Assembly: GCF_000617845.2 (NCBI RefSeq)
Contig: NZ_DF820425.1
Span: 6,764,741 to 6,828,740 of the forward strand
Source of the DNA: Bradyrhizobium sp. DOA9
GTDB taxonomy: Bacteria; Pseudomonadota; Alphaproteobacteria; Rhizobiales; Xanthobacteraceae
Direction of reading: 5' to 3'
Length of the DNA stretch: 64,000 nt
Under the pieces are notes generated by a model. The model was not told the DNA's origin, ran no database searches, and saw only the letters and a list, made by a program, of their open reading frames with translations. The translations under genes and the position numbers were made by a program. Shown in pieces: positions 34,665 to 42,933 of the stretch; position 1 is the stretch's first letter, and each line of letters begins with the position of its first letter.

Positions 34665-35570
34665 ATGTCCCTCGTCGCCACGCTGATCTGCAACCCCGAC
34701 AATCCCGCGCTCGACTCGACCATCGTCGACGGCGCCCGCGCCGTGCTGCCGCAGGCGGCGCCCGCGCACTGGCTGTTCGACGGGGTTGCGGTCGACATTC
34801 CCTTCGGCGCCGACAGTAACCTCGAAGGCGACCGCCACGCCATCGAGCAGCGGCTCCGCGAGCTCCGCGGCGATCTGCCCATCGACATCGTCGTGCAGCC
34901 TGTTGGCTTCAGGCGCAAGAAGCTTTTTCTCGCCGACATGGATTCCACCATGATCGGCCAGGAATGCATCGACGAGCTCGCCGATTTCGTCGGGGTCAAG
35001 GCGCATGTCGCAGGCATCACCGAACGTGCCATGCGCGGCGAGATCGAGTTCGAACCGGCGCTGCGCGAGCGCGTCGCGCTGCTCAAGGACCTGCCCGCCA
35101 GTGCGGTCGACGAGGTGCTGGCCAAGCGCATCACGCTGACGCCGGGCGGCCGCGAGCTGGTCGCCACCATGCGCGCGCACGGCGCCTATACCTGCCTGGT
35201 CTCCGGCGGCTTTACGCTGTTCACGCGCGCGGTCGCCGCCAGGATCGGCTTCCAGGAGAACCGTGCCAACGAGCTCGTCGTGCGCGACGGCAAGTTCACC
35301 GGCGAAGTGAAGGAGCCGATCCTCGGCCGCGCCGCGAAGCTCGCGACCTTGGTGGACCTGATGGAATCGTTCGATCTCGACGACATCGACTCGGTCGTGG
35401 TCGGCGACGGCGCCAACGATCTGGCGATGATCCAGGCGGCGGGGCTCGGTGTGGCGTATCACGCCAAGCCGGCGGTGGCTGCCGCCGCGGCGGCGCGGAT
35501 CGACCACGGCGATCTCACCGCGCTGCTCTATGCGCAGGGTTATCGGCGGGACGAGTTCGTGGAGGGCTAA
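34665..35570 (+). CDS. serB: phosphoserine phosphatase
   Basis: A 301-residue HAD phosphatase that makes serine in the last step of its synthesis. Catalytic motif I is DMDST (91-95), motif II LVSGGFT, Lys in LGRAAKLA and motif III VVVGDGANDLAMI. An N-terminal 80-residue domain resembles the ACT-like part of long SerB proteins. Divergent from miaA, it ends before a palindromic element shared with degP. Confidence 0.95.
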   Translation: MSLVATLICNPDNPALDSTIVDGARAVLPQAAPAHWLFDGVAVDIPFGADSNLEGDRHAIEQRLRELRGDLPIDIVVQPVGFRRKKLFLADMDSTMIGQECIDELADFVGVKAHVAGITERAMRGEIEFEPALRERVALLKDLPASAVDEVLAKRITLTPGGRELVATMRAHGAYTCLVSGGFTLFTRAVAARIGFQENRANELVVRDGKFTGEVKEPILGRAAKLATLVDLMESFDLDDIDSVVVGDGANDLAMIQAAGLGVAYHAKPAVAAAAAARIDHGDLTALLYAQGYRRDEFVEG

Positions 35571-35584
35571 AGCCTCCCCTGTCC

Positions 35585-35695
35585 TGCCCCGCGAAGGCGG
35601 GGCATCCAGTACGCCGCGGCTTCTCGGTATCCCCGCGCCGTCCCTGGAATACTGAATCACCCGCCCCTGTGCGCAATTGCGCACTAGCGGGTGAT
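35585..35695. repeat. palindromic intergenic element, likely bidirectional terminator
   Basis: Two hairpins: TGCCCCGC (35585-35592) with GCGGGGCA (35597-35604), and ATCACCCGC (35656-35664) with GCGGGTGAT (35687-35695). The second encloses a perfect palindrome GTGCGCAATTGCGCAC (35669-35684). It lies between the convergent ends of serB and degP. No T tract follows either hairpin. Confidence 0.65.
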
Positions 35696-35725
35696 GACAG
35701 CGAGTATGGGGCGAATGGCGTCCCC

Positions 35726-37243
35726 TTACTGCACGCTCAGCGCGACGAACCGCAGCTCGCCCTCGCCGTTCGAGACCAGCAGCAGCACCGATTTCTTGCC
35801 GTCCTTCTTGAGCTGGTCGACCCGCTTCTGGATGTCGGCGCCGCTCGACACCGCCTCCTGCGCCACCTCGACGATGACGTCGCCGGCGGACAGACGCTTC
35901 TCGGCGGCGTCCGAATTGGCGTCGACATTGGTGACGACCACGCCCTTGACGCTGTCCTTGATCTTGTAGCGCGTGCGCAGATCCTTGCTCAGCGCTGCGA
36001 GATCGAGGCCGAGCGCCTTCTGCGTCACCGGCTTCTCCGGCGCCGGCTCGTCGGTCTTCACCGCGGCCTGCACCTTTTCCGGATCCTGGAGGCGGCCGAG
36101 CGTGACCTTCTTGCTCTCCTCCTGGCCCTTGCGGATGATGACGACATCGACCTCCTTGCCGACCGCGGTGTCGGCGACGACGCGGGACAGATCCTTCGGG
36201 TCCTTGACGTCCTTGCCGTCGAACTTGACGACGACGTCGCCGGGCTCGATGCCGGCGGGCTTGGCCGGGCCCTTGTCGTCGACGCCGGCAACCAGCGCAC
36301 CGCGCGCGGGCTTGATGTTGAGGCTCTCGGCGATCTCGTCGGTGACGCTCTGGATGCGCACGCCGAGCCAGCCGCGGCGAAGCTCGCCGAACTGGCGGAG
36401 CTGGTCGACGACGCCCACCACCGTCTTCGACGGCACGGCGAAGCCGATGCCGATGGAGCCGCCGGACGGCGAGATGATCAGCGTGTTGACGCCGATGACG
36501 TCGCCGTCGAGGTTGAACAGCGGACCGCCGGAATTGCCGCGGTTGATGGAGGCGTCGGTCTGGATGTAGCTGTCGTACGGCCCCGAGGAGATGTCGCGGT
36601 TCTTGGCCGAGACGATGCCGGCGGTCACCGTGCCACCGAGACTGAAGGGATTGCCGATCGCGACCACCCAGTCGCCGAGGCGCAGCTTGTCGCTATCGCC
36701 GAACTTCACCGCGACCAGCGGCTTCGGCGGCTTGATCTTGAGCACGGCGAGATCGGTCTTCTTGTCGACGCCGACCAGCTCGGCCTTGATCTTGGTGCCG
36801 TCGTTGAGGATGACGTGGATCTCGTCGGCATCCGCAATGACGTGGTTGTTTGTGACGACGACGCCCGACGTGTCGATGATGAAGCCGCTTCCGAGCGAGT
36901 TGGTCTTGCGCGGCGGGTTATTGTCGCCGCCCTTGCTGCCGCCACCGGGACCCCGGCGGTTCTTGAAGAAGTCGTCGAAGAACTCCTCGAACGGCGATCC
37001 TGGCGGCAGTTGCGGCATGGAGTTGCTGCCGCCCCCCTTGGCCTCGACCGTCTGCGAAGTCGAGATGTTGACGACCGCGTCGATCACCTTCTCGGCGACG
37101 TCGGCGATGCCATCCGGTCCGCGTGCATGGGCCGGCGTGCCGAACGCGCTGAAAGCACCGACGGCGAGCGCGGCCAGCCCAACTCGCACACCAAGTCGCA
37201 CGCGGCAGCGCGATCGGGACGGGGCAATGGTGGCAGCGGTCAT
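35726..37243 (-). CDS. degP: Do/DegP-type periplasmic serine protease
   Basis: A 505-residue protease-chaperone for misfolded envelope proteins. ATG 37243 is chosen, with TGGAGATCACA upstream. A signal sequence ends near PAHA. The triad is His134 (TNNHVI), Asp164 (KKTDLAV) and Ser238 (NRGNSGG). Two PDZ domains follow (from about residues 285 and 405). The linker region GPGGGSKGGDNN is glycine-rich. It lies downstream of hflKC and DUF2065 with a 142-base gap, which joins two membrane protein quality systems. Confidence 0.93.
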   Translation of the reverse strand: MTAATIAPSRSRCRVRLGVRVGLAALAVGAFSAFGTPAHARGPDGIADVAEKVIDAVVNISTSQTVEAKGGGSNSMPQLPPGSPFEEFFDDFFKNRRGPGGGSKGGDNNPPRKTNSLGSGFIIDTSGVVVTNNHVIADADEIHVILNDGTKIKAELVGVDKKTDLAVLKIKPPKPLVAVKFGDSDKLRLGDWVVAIGNPFSLGGTVTAGIVSAKNRDISSGPYDSYIQTDASINRGNSGGPLFNLDGDVIGVNTLIISPSGGSIGIGFAVPSKTVVGVVDQLRQFGELRRGWLGVRIQSVTDEIAESLNIKPARGALVAGVDDKGPAKPAGIEPGDVVVKFDGKDVKDPKDLSRVVADTAVGKEVDVVIIRKGQEESKKVTLGRLQDPEKVQAAVKTDEPAPEKPVTQKALGLDLAALSKDLRTRYKIKDSVKGVVVTNVDANSDAAEKRLSAGDVIVEVAQEAVSSGADIQKRVDQLKKDGKKSVLLLVSNGEGELRFVALSVQ

Positions 37244-37385
37244 TGTGATCTCCAGACAAAGGGATTCGGCGCCAGACTGCGCTCGAACAGGGGCACGGCG
37301 CAAGCGCGGAGCTTCACGGGCCTCAAGAGCCCGACAATACGGCCAAAACCAGTCTGGCGCCTTCACTTTGGCGTTGGCCGAAGCC

Positions 37386-37592
37386 CTAAATCGGCCGCCG
37401 CATAACCCAAATCAGGACCAGCCCGGCCACGGCCGAGCCGATCCCGACCGCCCGCAGGATGTTGTCCGGCGTGGCGATGGCGCTTTTCATGGCTTTGCGC
37501 ATCCAGTTTGGACTGGCCGCGAACATCAAGCCTTCGAGGACGAACAGGATGCCTAGGCCGATGAGGAAGTCGGCGAACGCAATGGACCTCAT
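37386..37592 (-). CDS. DUF2065 (YjeT-like) small membrane protein
   Basis: A 68-residue protein starting MRSIAFADFLIGLGILF at 37592, with GGGAG upstream. Two hydrophobic helices flank FAASPNWMRKAMKSAIATPDNILRAVG, the DUF2065 pattern. In many proteobacteria this gene follows hflC, as it does here, but its role is unknown. Confidence 0.88.
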   Translation of the reverse strand: MRSIAFADFLIGLGILFVLEGLMFAASPNWMRKAMKSAIATPDNILRAVGIGSAVAGLVLIWVMRRPI

Positions 37593-37662
37593 CGGAATGG
37601 AACTCCCGCTATGCTGTTCTTGTCTGGACGAAGGGCGGCGAAAATCCGCCGCCCCTGTCAGC

Positions 37663-38559
37663 TCACGGCTTCGCCGGCGTCTCGGTTGCCATCTTGCCGG
37701 ACGGGTTACTGAAGTACCGGAAGAAATCCGAGTCCGGCCGCAGCAGGAAGCGGGTGTCGTTCGAACGCAGCCCGTTCTCATAGGCCGTCATCGACCGGTA
37801 GAAGGCGAAGAAGTCGGCGTCCTTGCCGTAGGCCTCCGCAAAGAGTCGGTTGCGCTCGGCATCGCCTGCACCGCGGGTCTGCTCAGCCTGCGAATTGGCC
37901 TCCGCGATGATCACGGTCGCCTCGCGGTCGGCCCTGGACTTGATCTCCTGGGCCTTCTGACCACCCTGTGCCCGGAACTCGGCGGCCTCGCGCTCACGCT
38001 CCGTCTTCATGCGCAGATAGACCGCCTGGCTGTTCTGCTCCGGCAGGTCGGCGCGGCGGATCCGGACGTCGACGACCTGAATGCCGTAGCCATCAGCCTC
38101 GCGGTCGAGCTGGTCGCGGATGCGCAGCATCAGCTTCTCGCGGTCGTCGCGCACCACGTTGATGAACGTGACCTCGCCGAGCACGCGGCGCAGCGCCGCG
38201 TTCAGGAGCGTGGTGAGCTGGATGTTGGCGGCCTGGATCGAGCCGACGCTCTGATAGAAGCGCAGCGCGTCCTTGATGCGGTAGCGCGCGAAGGCATCGA
38301 CCACGAGCCGCTTCTGGTCGGAGGCAATCGCCTCCTGCGACGGGTTCTCAAGATCGAGGATCCGCTTGTCGATGTTGATCACCGAATTCCACGGCGCCTT
38401 GAAGTGCAGGCCGGGCGCGGTAACGACGTCGACGGGCCTGCCGAACTGGAGCACGATCGTCTGCTCGGTCTGCTGCACCGTGAACAGCGACATGTAGGCC
38501 ACGATCAGGACCAGGAGCAGCCCGAGCAGCGTGACGAAACCTGCAACAGGAGACCTCAT
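37663..38559 (-). CDS. hflC: HflC, SPFH/prohibitin protease-modulator subunit
   Basis: A 298-residue protein with one N-terminal membrane helix (VTLLGLLLVLIVAYMSLF) and a Band-7/SPFH domain (QFGRPVDVVTAPGLHFKAPW). A long coiled coil runs from about 190 to 250 (EREREAAEFRAQGGQKAQEIKSRADREA). HflC and HflK form a cage round FtsH and limit its degradation of membrane proteins. ATG overlaps the hflK stop (ATGA). Confidence 0.93.
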   Translation of the reverse strand: MRSPVAGFVTLLGLLLVLIVAYMSLFTVQQTEQTIVLQFGRPVDVVTAPGLHFKAPWNSVINIDKRILDLENPSQEAIASDQKRLVVDAFARYRIKDALRFYQSVGSIQAANIQLTTLLNAALRRVLGEVTFINVVRDDREKLMLRIRDQLDREADGYGIQVVDVRIRRADLPEQNSQAVYLRMKTEREREAAEFRAQGGQKAQEIKSRADREATVIIAEANSQAEQTRGAGDAERNRLFAEAYGKDADFFAFYRSMTAYENGLRSNDTRFLLRPDSDFFRYFSNPSGKMATETPAKP

Positions 38560-39692
38560 CGGTTGCCTCCGCTCGAGGGCTGACCGGTGGTAGGCGGCCG
38601 CCTGCTCGTCAATTCGCCAAGGGGCAGATAAGGCACGATGCCCTGGCCCGAAGACCCGCCGTCATAGACGAGCTTGTCGGCGCCGCCGAGCACGCGCTCC
38701 ATCGTCTCCAGATAAATCCGTTCTCGCGTCACGTCGGGCGCCTTCTTGTATTCCTCGTAAACCTTCAGGAAGCGCGCGCTCTGGCCCTTGGCCTCGGCGA
38801 CCGCCTGCTCCTTGTAGCCTTCGGCGTCCTGCAGAATCTTGGCCGAGCGTCCGCGCGCCTGCGGGACAACCTGGTTGGCATAGGTCTGCGCTTCGTTCTG
38901 CAGCTGCTCCTGGTTGGCGCGGGCCGCCTGCACGTCGCGGAAGGCGTCGATCACCTGCGCGGGCGGGTCGACCTTCTGCATTTGCACCTGGGTGATCTGA
39001 ATGCCGGCGCCGTAGCTGTCCAAAGTCTTCTGGATCAGCTCGTGTACGCCTTGCTCGGTGACGTTGCGCGCTCCGGTCAGGATCGGCTGGATCTGGGATC
39101 GGCCGATCACCTCGCGCATCGCGCTCTCGGCGACCGCCTTCACGGTGCCCTCGGGGTTCTGGATGTTGAAGAGGAAGTCACCGACACCGTCCGGCTTGAT
39201 GCGCCAGAGCACGGTGAAGTCGACGTCGACGATGTTCTCGTCGCCGGTCAGCATCAGGCTCTCTTCCGGCACGTCGCGAATGGAGCGGCCGCGCCGCGCC
39301 GGATCCTCGATCAGCGTCATGCCGATCGAGGTGGTGTTGACGCGCAGCGCCTTCGGCAGCAGCACGGTCTCGATCGGATAAGGCAGGTGATAGTTCAGGC
39401 CCGGCTGCACGGTGCGGACATGCTTGCCGAAGCGCAGCACGACTCCGAGCTCTTCGGACTGCACGCGGAAGAAGCCCGACAACAGCCAGAATGCGACGAT
39501 CAGCAGGATGATCAACGTGATGCCGATGCCGGAGAAATAACCGCCCGGCATGATCTGCTGGAGGCGGTCCTGGCCGCGTCGCAGAAGGTCTTCCAGATCC
39601 GGAGGCCTCGGCCCGACCGGTTGCGGGCCTGAGCCCCATGGTCCCTTTGGACCCGAGCCCCACGGGCCACCGCCCTGATTCTTCCACGGCAT
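38556..39692 (-). CDS. hflK: HflK, SPFH/prohibitin protease-modulator subunit
   Basis: A 378-residue partner of HflC. Start MPWKNQGGG at 39692 with GAGGAG upstream. The N-terminal tail is rich in Gly and Pro with repeats of GPWGSGP, then one helix (IGITLIILLIVAFWLLSGFF) and the Band-7 domain (VLRFGKHVRTVQPGLNYHLP). A helical region with PQARGRSAKILQDAEGYKEQ is typical of HflK. First gene of hflK-hflC-DUF2065-degP. Confidence 0.94.
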   Translation of the reverse strand: MPWKNQGGGPWGSGPKGPWGSGPQPVGPRPPDLEDLLRRGQDRLQQIMPGGYFSGIGITLIILLIVAFWLLSGFFRVQSEELGVVLRFGKHVRTVQPGLNYHLPYPIETVLLPKALRVNTTSIGMTLIEDPARRGRSIRDVPEESLMLTGDENIVDVDFTVLWRIKPDGVGDFLFNIQNPEGTVKAVAESAMREVIGRSQIQPILTGARNVTEQGVHELIQKTLDSYGAGIQITQVQMQKVDPPAQVIDAFRDVQAARANQEQLQNEAQTYANQVVPQARGRSAKILQDAEGYKEQAVAEAKGQSARFLKVYEEYKKAPDVTRERIYLETMERVLGGADKLVYDGGSSGQGIVPYLPLGELTSRRPPTTGQPSSGGNR

Positions 39693-39845
39693 TCGACGTT
39701 CTCCTCGGCAGGGTGGAATTGCCACCGCCCGCTTTGTCCGGTCCGGCTTTATAGGGGACAGGCAAGTCCCTTACAACGCAGCCCTGACCGTCTTCCGAGC
39801 TATGCTCGGGCACGAAAAAGTCAATGTAAACATTGGCAAAAGCGG

Positions 39846-40355
39846 TTAATGGCCGCGCCGCCGACGATATGTCACATAGGAGACGTCGGCGCTGTCGTCG
39901 GGGCCGGCAGGATGGCGGACGCGTTCAACCTCGTCCCATTCCGCCTTGTCGATGTCGAAATGCGTGTCGCCTTCCGGGCGCGCGTGCACCTCGGTGATCT
40001 CGAGACGATCGGCCCGATCAAGCCATTGCCGGAAGATCTCGGCTCCGCCGATCACCGCGATCTCAGTGACCGAACGCCGCAGGGCATCGCCAAGCGCGAC
40101 CGCGCCGGCATCCGCCGCGGATGTCGTGACGATGGCGCCATTGGCGCGATAGGCTGCATCGCGCGTGACCACGATGTTGGTGCGGCCCGGCAGCGGCCGG
40201 CGCAGGGTCTCGAAGGTCTTGCGGCCCATGATCACGGGCTTGCCGATCGTCAGCGCCTTGAAGCGCGCCATGTCGGACTTCAATCGCCACGGCATCGCGT
40301 TGCCCGCGCCGATGACGCCGTTCTCCGCGATCGCGACGACGAAGACGATCTCCAT
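39846..40355 (-). CDS. folA: dihydrofolate reductase
   Basis: A 169-residue enzyme that reduces dihydrofolate with NADPH. Landmarks are VVAIAENGVIGAGNAMPWRLKSD (Trp23 and Asp28 region of the active site), GKPVIMGRKTFETLRRPLPGR and VIGGAEIFRQ. ATG shares a base with the stop of the acetyltransferase gene (TGATG). It follows thyA in the operon, which is sensible because ThyA produces dihydrofolate. Confidence 0.95.
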   Translation of the reverse strand: MEIVFVVAIAENGVIGAGNAMPWRLKSDMARFKALTIGKPVIMGRKTFETLRRPLPGRTNIVVTRDAAYRANGAIVTTSAADAGAVALGDALRRSVTEIAVIGGAEIFRQWLDRADRLEITEVHARPEGDTHFDIDKAEWDEVERVRHPAGPDDSADVSYVTYRRRRGH

Positions 40356-40840
40356 CAGGCGGAGCTCCCGGCAAGCTGGGTCAGCGCAGGCCCGGTGACG
40401 CGGCACAGCGTCCAGTCGTCCATCATGACCGCGCCGATTGATTTGTAGAAAGCGATCGAGGGTGCGTTCCAGTCGAGGACCGCCCATTGCAGGCGCGACC
40501 AGCCGTTGTCGACGCATTCCCTGGCGAGATAGGCCAGCAGCGCCTTGCCGAGGCCCTTGCCCCGATGCGACGGCCGCACATAGAGGTCTTCGAGATAGAT
40601 GCCGTGGCGGCCGCTGAAGGTGGAGAAATTGAGGAACCACACCGCGAAGCCGACCGGCTCGCCGTTCCACTCCGCGATCGCGCAATAGAGCTGCGGCCTC
40701 TCGCCGAACAGCGCCGCGGCGATGTCGGCCTCGGTCGCCTCCACCTCGTGGATCAGCTTTTCGTACTCGGCGAGCTCGCGGACAAAGGACAGGACGAGTC
40801 CGGCCTCTCCGGGCTGCGCACGGCGGATGGTCGACGACAT
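40355..40840 (-). CDS. GNAT family N-acetyltransferase
   Basis: A 161-residue acetyltransferase of the diamine/SpeG-like group. Acetyl-CoA loop VRPSHRGKGLGKALL with RxxGxG, and LQWAVLDWNAPSIAFYKSIGA in the C-terminal half. Lies between thyA (5-base gap) and folA (1-base overlap), an arrangement common in this order, but the substrate is unknown. A role in polyamine acetylation is only a family guess. Confidence 0.88.
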   Translation of the reverse strand: MSSTIRRAQPGEAGLVLSFVRELAEYEKLIHEVEATEADIAAALFGERPQLYCAIAEWNGEPVGFAVWFLNFSTFSGRHGIYLEDLYVRPSHRGKGLGKALLAYLARECVDNGWSRLQWAVLDWNAPSIAFYKSIGAVMMDDWTLCRVTGPALTQLAGSSA

Positions 40841-40845
40841 CCGTG

Positions 40846-41640
40846 TCAGACCGCGACTTCCGCCTTGATGTGCGGATGCGGATCGTAGCCGACGAGCTCG
40901 AAGTCTTCGTAGCGGAAGGAAAAGATGTCCTTCACATCAGGGTTGATCCGCATCACCGGCAGCGCACGCGGTGCGCGGCTGAGCTGGAGCCGGGCCTGCT
41001 CCAGATGGTTTGAATAAAGATGCGCATCGCCGAACGAATGCACGAAATCGCCGGGCTTCAGGCCGGTGACCTGCGCGACCATCATGGTGAGCAGCGCGTA
41101 AGAGGCGATGTTGAAGGGCACGCCGAGAAAGACGTCGGCCGACCGCTGATAGAGCTGGCAGGACAGCTTGCCGTTCGCGACATAGAACTGGAACAGCAGG
41201 TGGCAGGGCGGCAGCGCCATCTTCTCGACGTCGGCCGGATTCCAGGCGGTGACGATCAGCCGGCGGGAATCAGGAGTGCGCTTGATCATGTCGATGACAT
41301 TGGCGATCTGGTCGATGCTGCGCCCGTCGGCCGTGGGCCAGGAGCGCCATTGATGGCCGTAGACCGGACCGAGATCGCCATTGGCGTCCGCCCACTCGTC
41401 CCAGATCGTGACGCCGTTGTCGCGCAGATATTTGATGTTGGTGTCGCCCTTCAGGAACCAGAGCAGCTCATGGACGATCGCCTTCAGCGGCAGCCGCTTG
41501 GTGGTCAGCATCGGGAAACCGGTCGACAAATTGAAGCGCATCTGATGGCCGAACACCGACAGCGTGCCGGTACCCGTCCGGTCGGTCTTCTCGACGCCGT
41601 CTGAAAGAATCCGCTCGAGCAGGTCCTGATACTGGTGCAT
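40846..41640 (-). CDS. thyA: thymidylate synthase ThyA
   Basis: A 264-residue enzyme, the length of E. coli ThyA. It methylates dUMP with methylenetetrahydrofolate. Nucleophile Cys146 is in MALPPCHLLFQFYV. RTGTGTLSVFGHQMRF (21-36) and CQLYQRSADVFLGVPFNIASYALL are canonical. First gene of thyA-GNAT-folA. Confidence 0.97.
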   Translation of the reverse strand: MHQYQDLLERILSDGVEKTDRTGTGTLSVFGHQMRFNLSTGFPMLTTKRLPLKAIVHELLWFLKGDTNIKYLRDNGVTIWDEWADANGDLGPVYGHQWRSWPTADGRSIDQIANVIDMIKRTPDSRRLIVTAWNPADVEKMALPPCHLLFQFYVANGKLSCQLYQRSADVFLGVPFNIASYALLTMMVAQVTGLKPGDFVHSFGDAHLYSNHLEQARLQLSRAPRALPVMRINPDVKDIFSFRYEDFELVGYDPHPHIKAEVAV

Positions 41641-41813
41641 GTTGCGACTGAGCCTTTGGGGAGGCGGCGAACTTAGCGACACCCCCGGCGCTGCGACAGC
41701 GGCGATTCGCTGTCCCCGTCGATTATACCCGGAAAAGTGAGTGCTCCCGGCACAAACGACAAGGGGCGAAACCCAGCGTTCCGCCCCTCGCCTAGCGCCT
41801 TGATCGCCTTCGC

Positions 41814-42794
41814 TTAATTTGCCGGCTTGAGCACCGGGCTCCACTTCGCGATCTCGCTCTTGACGAGGGTCGCCAGCGCCTCCGGGGTGCGGTCCTTCGG
41901 TGCGGGGATCACGCTGCCGAGCTCGAGCAGGCGCTTCTTCACCGTCTCGTCGTCGAGCGCCTTGACGGCGGCGGCGTTCACGCTCGCCACGATCGCGGGC
42001 GAGGTTCCCTTGGGCGCGAACATCGCGTTCCAGGCCTGAGCCTGGAACGCCGGCAGGCCGGCTTCCGCCGTGGTCGGCACGTTCGGCAGCGACGGGTTGC
42101 GCTCGGCCGTGGCGATCGCATAGGCCTTGATGGTGCCGGCATTGATCTGCGGGACGGCGTTGACGATCTGGTCGCACATGTAATCGACCTGCCCCGCCAC
42201 CAGCGCGTTCATCGCAGGTCCCGTGCCGTTGAAGGGCACGCCGACCGGCTTGATGTCGAGGATGGAGTGGAGGAGCTCGCACGAGACGTGCGAAACCGAG
42301 CCGACGCCGGCATGCGCGGCGTTCACCTTCTCGGCATTCGCCTTCACATAGGTGACGAACTCCTTGAGGTCCTTCGGCGGAAAGTCCTTCCGCGCCAGGA
42401 TCAGGATCGGCGTGCCGGCCAGCAATGCGATCGGCTCGAAGTCCTTCTCGGGGTGATAGGCCAGCTTCGGATAGAGCGGCACGGAGGCGGCATGCGTGCC
42501 CATATGCCCGGTGATCAGCGTATAGCCATCATTGGCCGCACGCGCGGCACGCGTCGTGGCGGTGGTGCCCCCGGCGCCGACCACGTTCTCGATGATGATG
42601 CTCTGCCCCAGCGTTTGCGCCATGTGCCCGGTGACGATGCGTGAGATCACGTCAGTCGGCCCGCCGGCTGCGAACGGCACGATCACGGTAATGTTGCGCG
42701 TCGGATAGGTCTGCGCCTCGGCCGTTGCGATGAAGGCGCCCAGCGATGCTATCGCTGCTGCACATGCGCCTGTGAGCGCGCGAATGAACGTCAT
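41814..42794 (-). CDS. tctC: tripartite tricarboxylate transporter binding protein (Bug/TctC family)
   Basis: A 326-residue periplasmic protein; start MTFIRALTG at 42794 with AGGGAGG upstream. Signal peptide AAAIASLGAFIATAEA; then YPTRNITVIVPFAAGGPTDVISRIV, the Bug-family opening strand and loop. GVGSVSHVSCELLHSI and VPFNGTGPAMNALVAGQVDY shape the ligand site. It is the last gene of tctB-tctA-tctC, separated from tctA by a terminator. Likely ligand a carboxylate. Confidence 0.9.
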   Translation of the reverse strand: MTFIRALTGACAAAIASLGAFIATAEAQTYPTRNITVIVPFAAGGPTDVISRIVTGHMAQTLGQSIIIENVVGAGGTTATTRAARAANDGYTLITGHMGTHAASVPLYPKLAYHPEKDFEPIALLAGTPILILARKDFPPKDLKEFVTYVKANAEKVNAAHAGVGSVSHVSCELLHSILDIKPVGVPFNGTGPAMNALVAGQVDYMCDQIVNAVPQINAGTIKAYAIATAERNPSLPNVPTTAEAGLPAFQAQAWNAMFAPKGTSPAIVASVNAAAVKALDDETVKKRLLELGSVIPAPKDRTPEALATLVKSEIAKWSPVLKPAN

Positions 42795-42821
42795 GGCGAT
42801 CCTCCCTTTGGACACAATAAA

Positions 42822-42843
42822 ATGCCGGCCCAAAGGCCGGCAT
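42822..42843 (-). terminator. intrinsic terminator between tctA and tctC
   Basis: ATGCCGGCC and GGCCGGCAT form a perfect 9-base stem around a 4-base loop; on the minus strand TTTTATTG follows. It lies just upstream of tctC's ribosome-binding site, so most transcripts from tctBA would end before tctC. Confidence 0.75.
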
Positions 42844-42933
42844 CTCCATTTCACGAAGCCGTAACACAAGTCGATTCGACTTCCGAATGCGGCGCGCCGA
42901 CGCAGGACCGAGCCGACCAGGGTGCGAACGACC

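Noticed and set aside
34964..37405. An 813-codon plus-strand frame across serB and degP.
   Set aside because: It overlaps serB in another frame and runs antisense to degP. Both are firmly identified.
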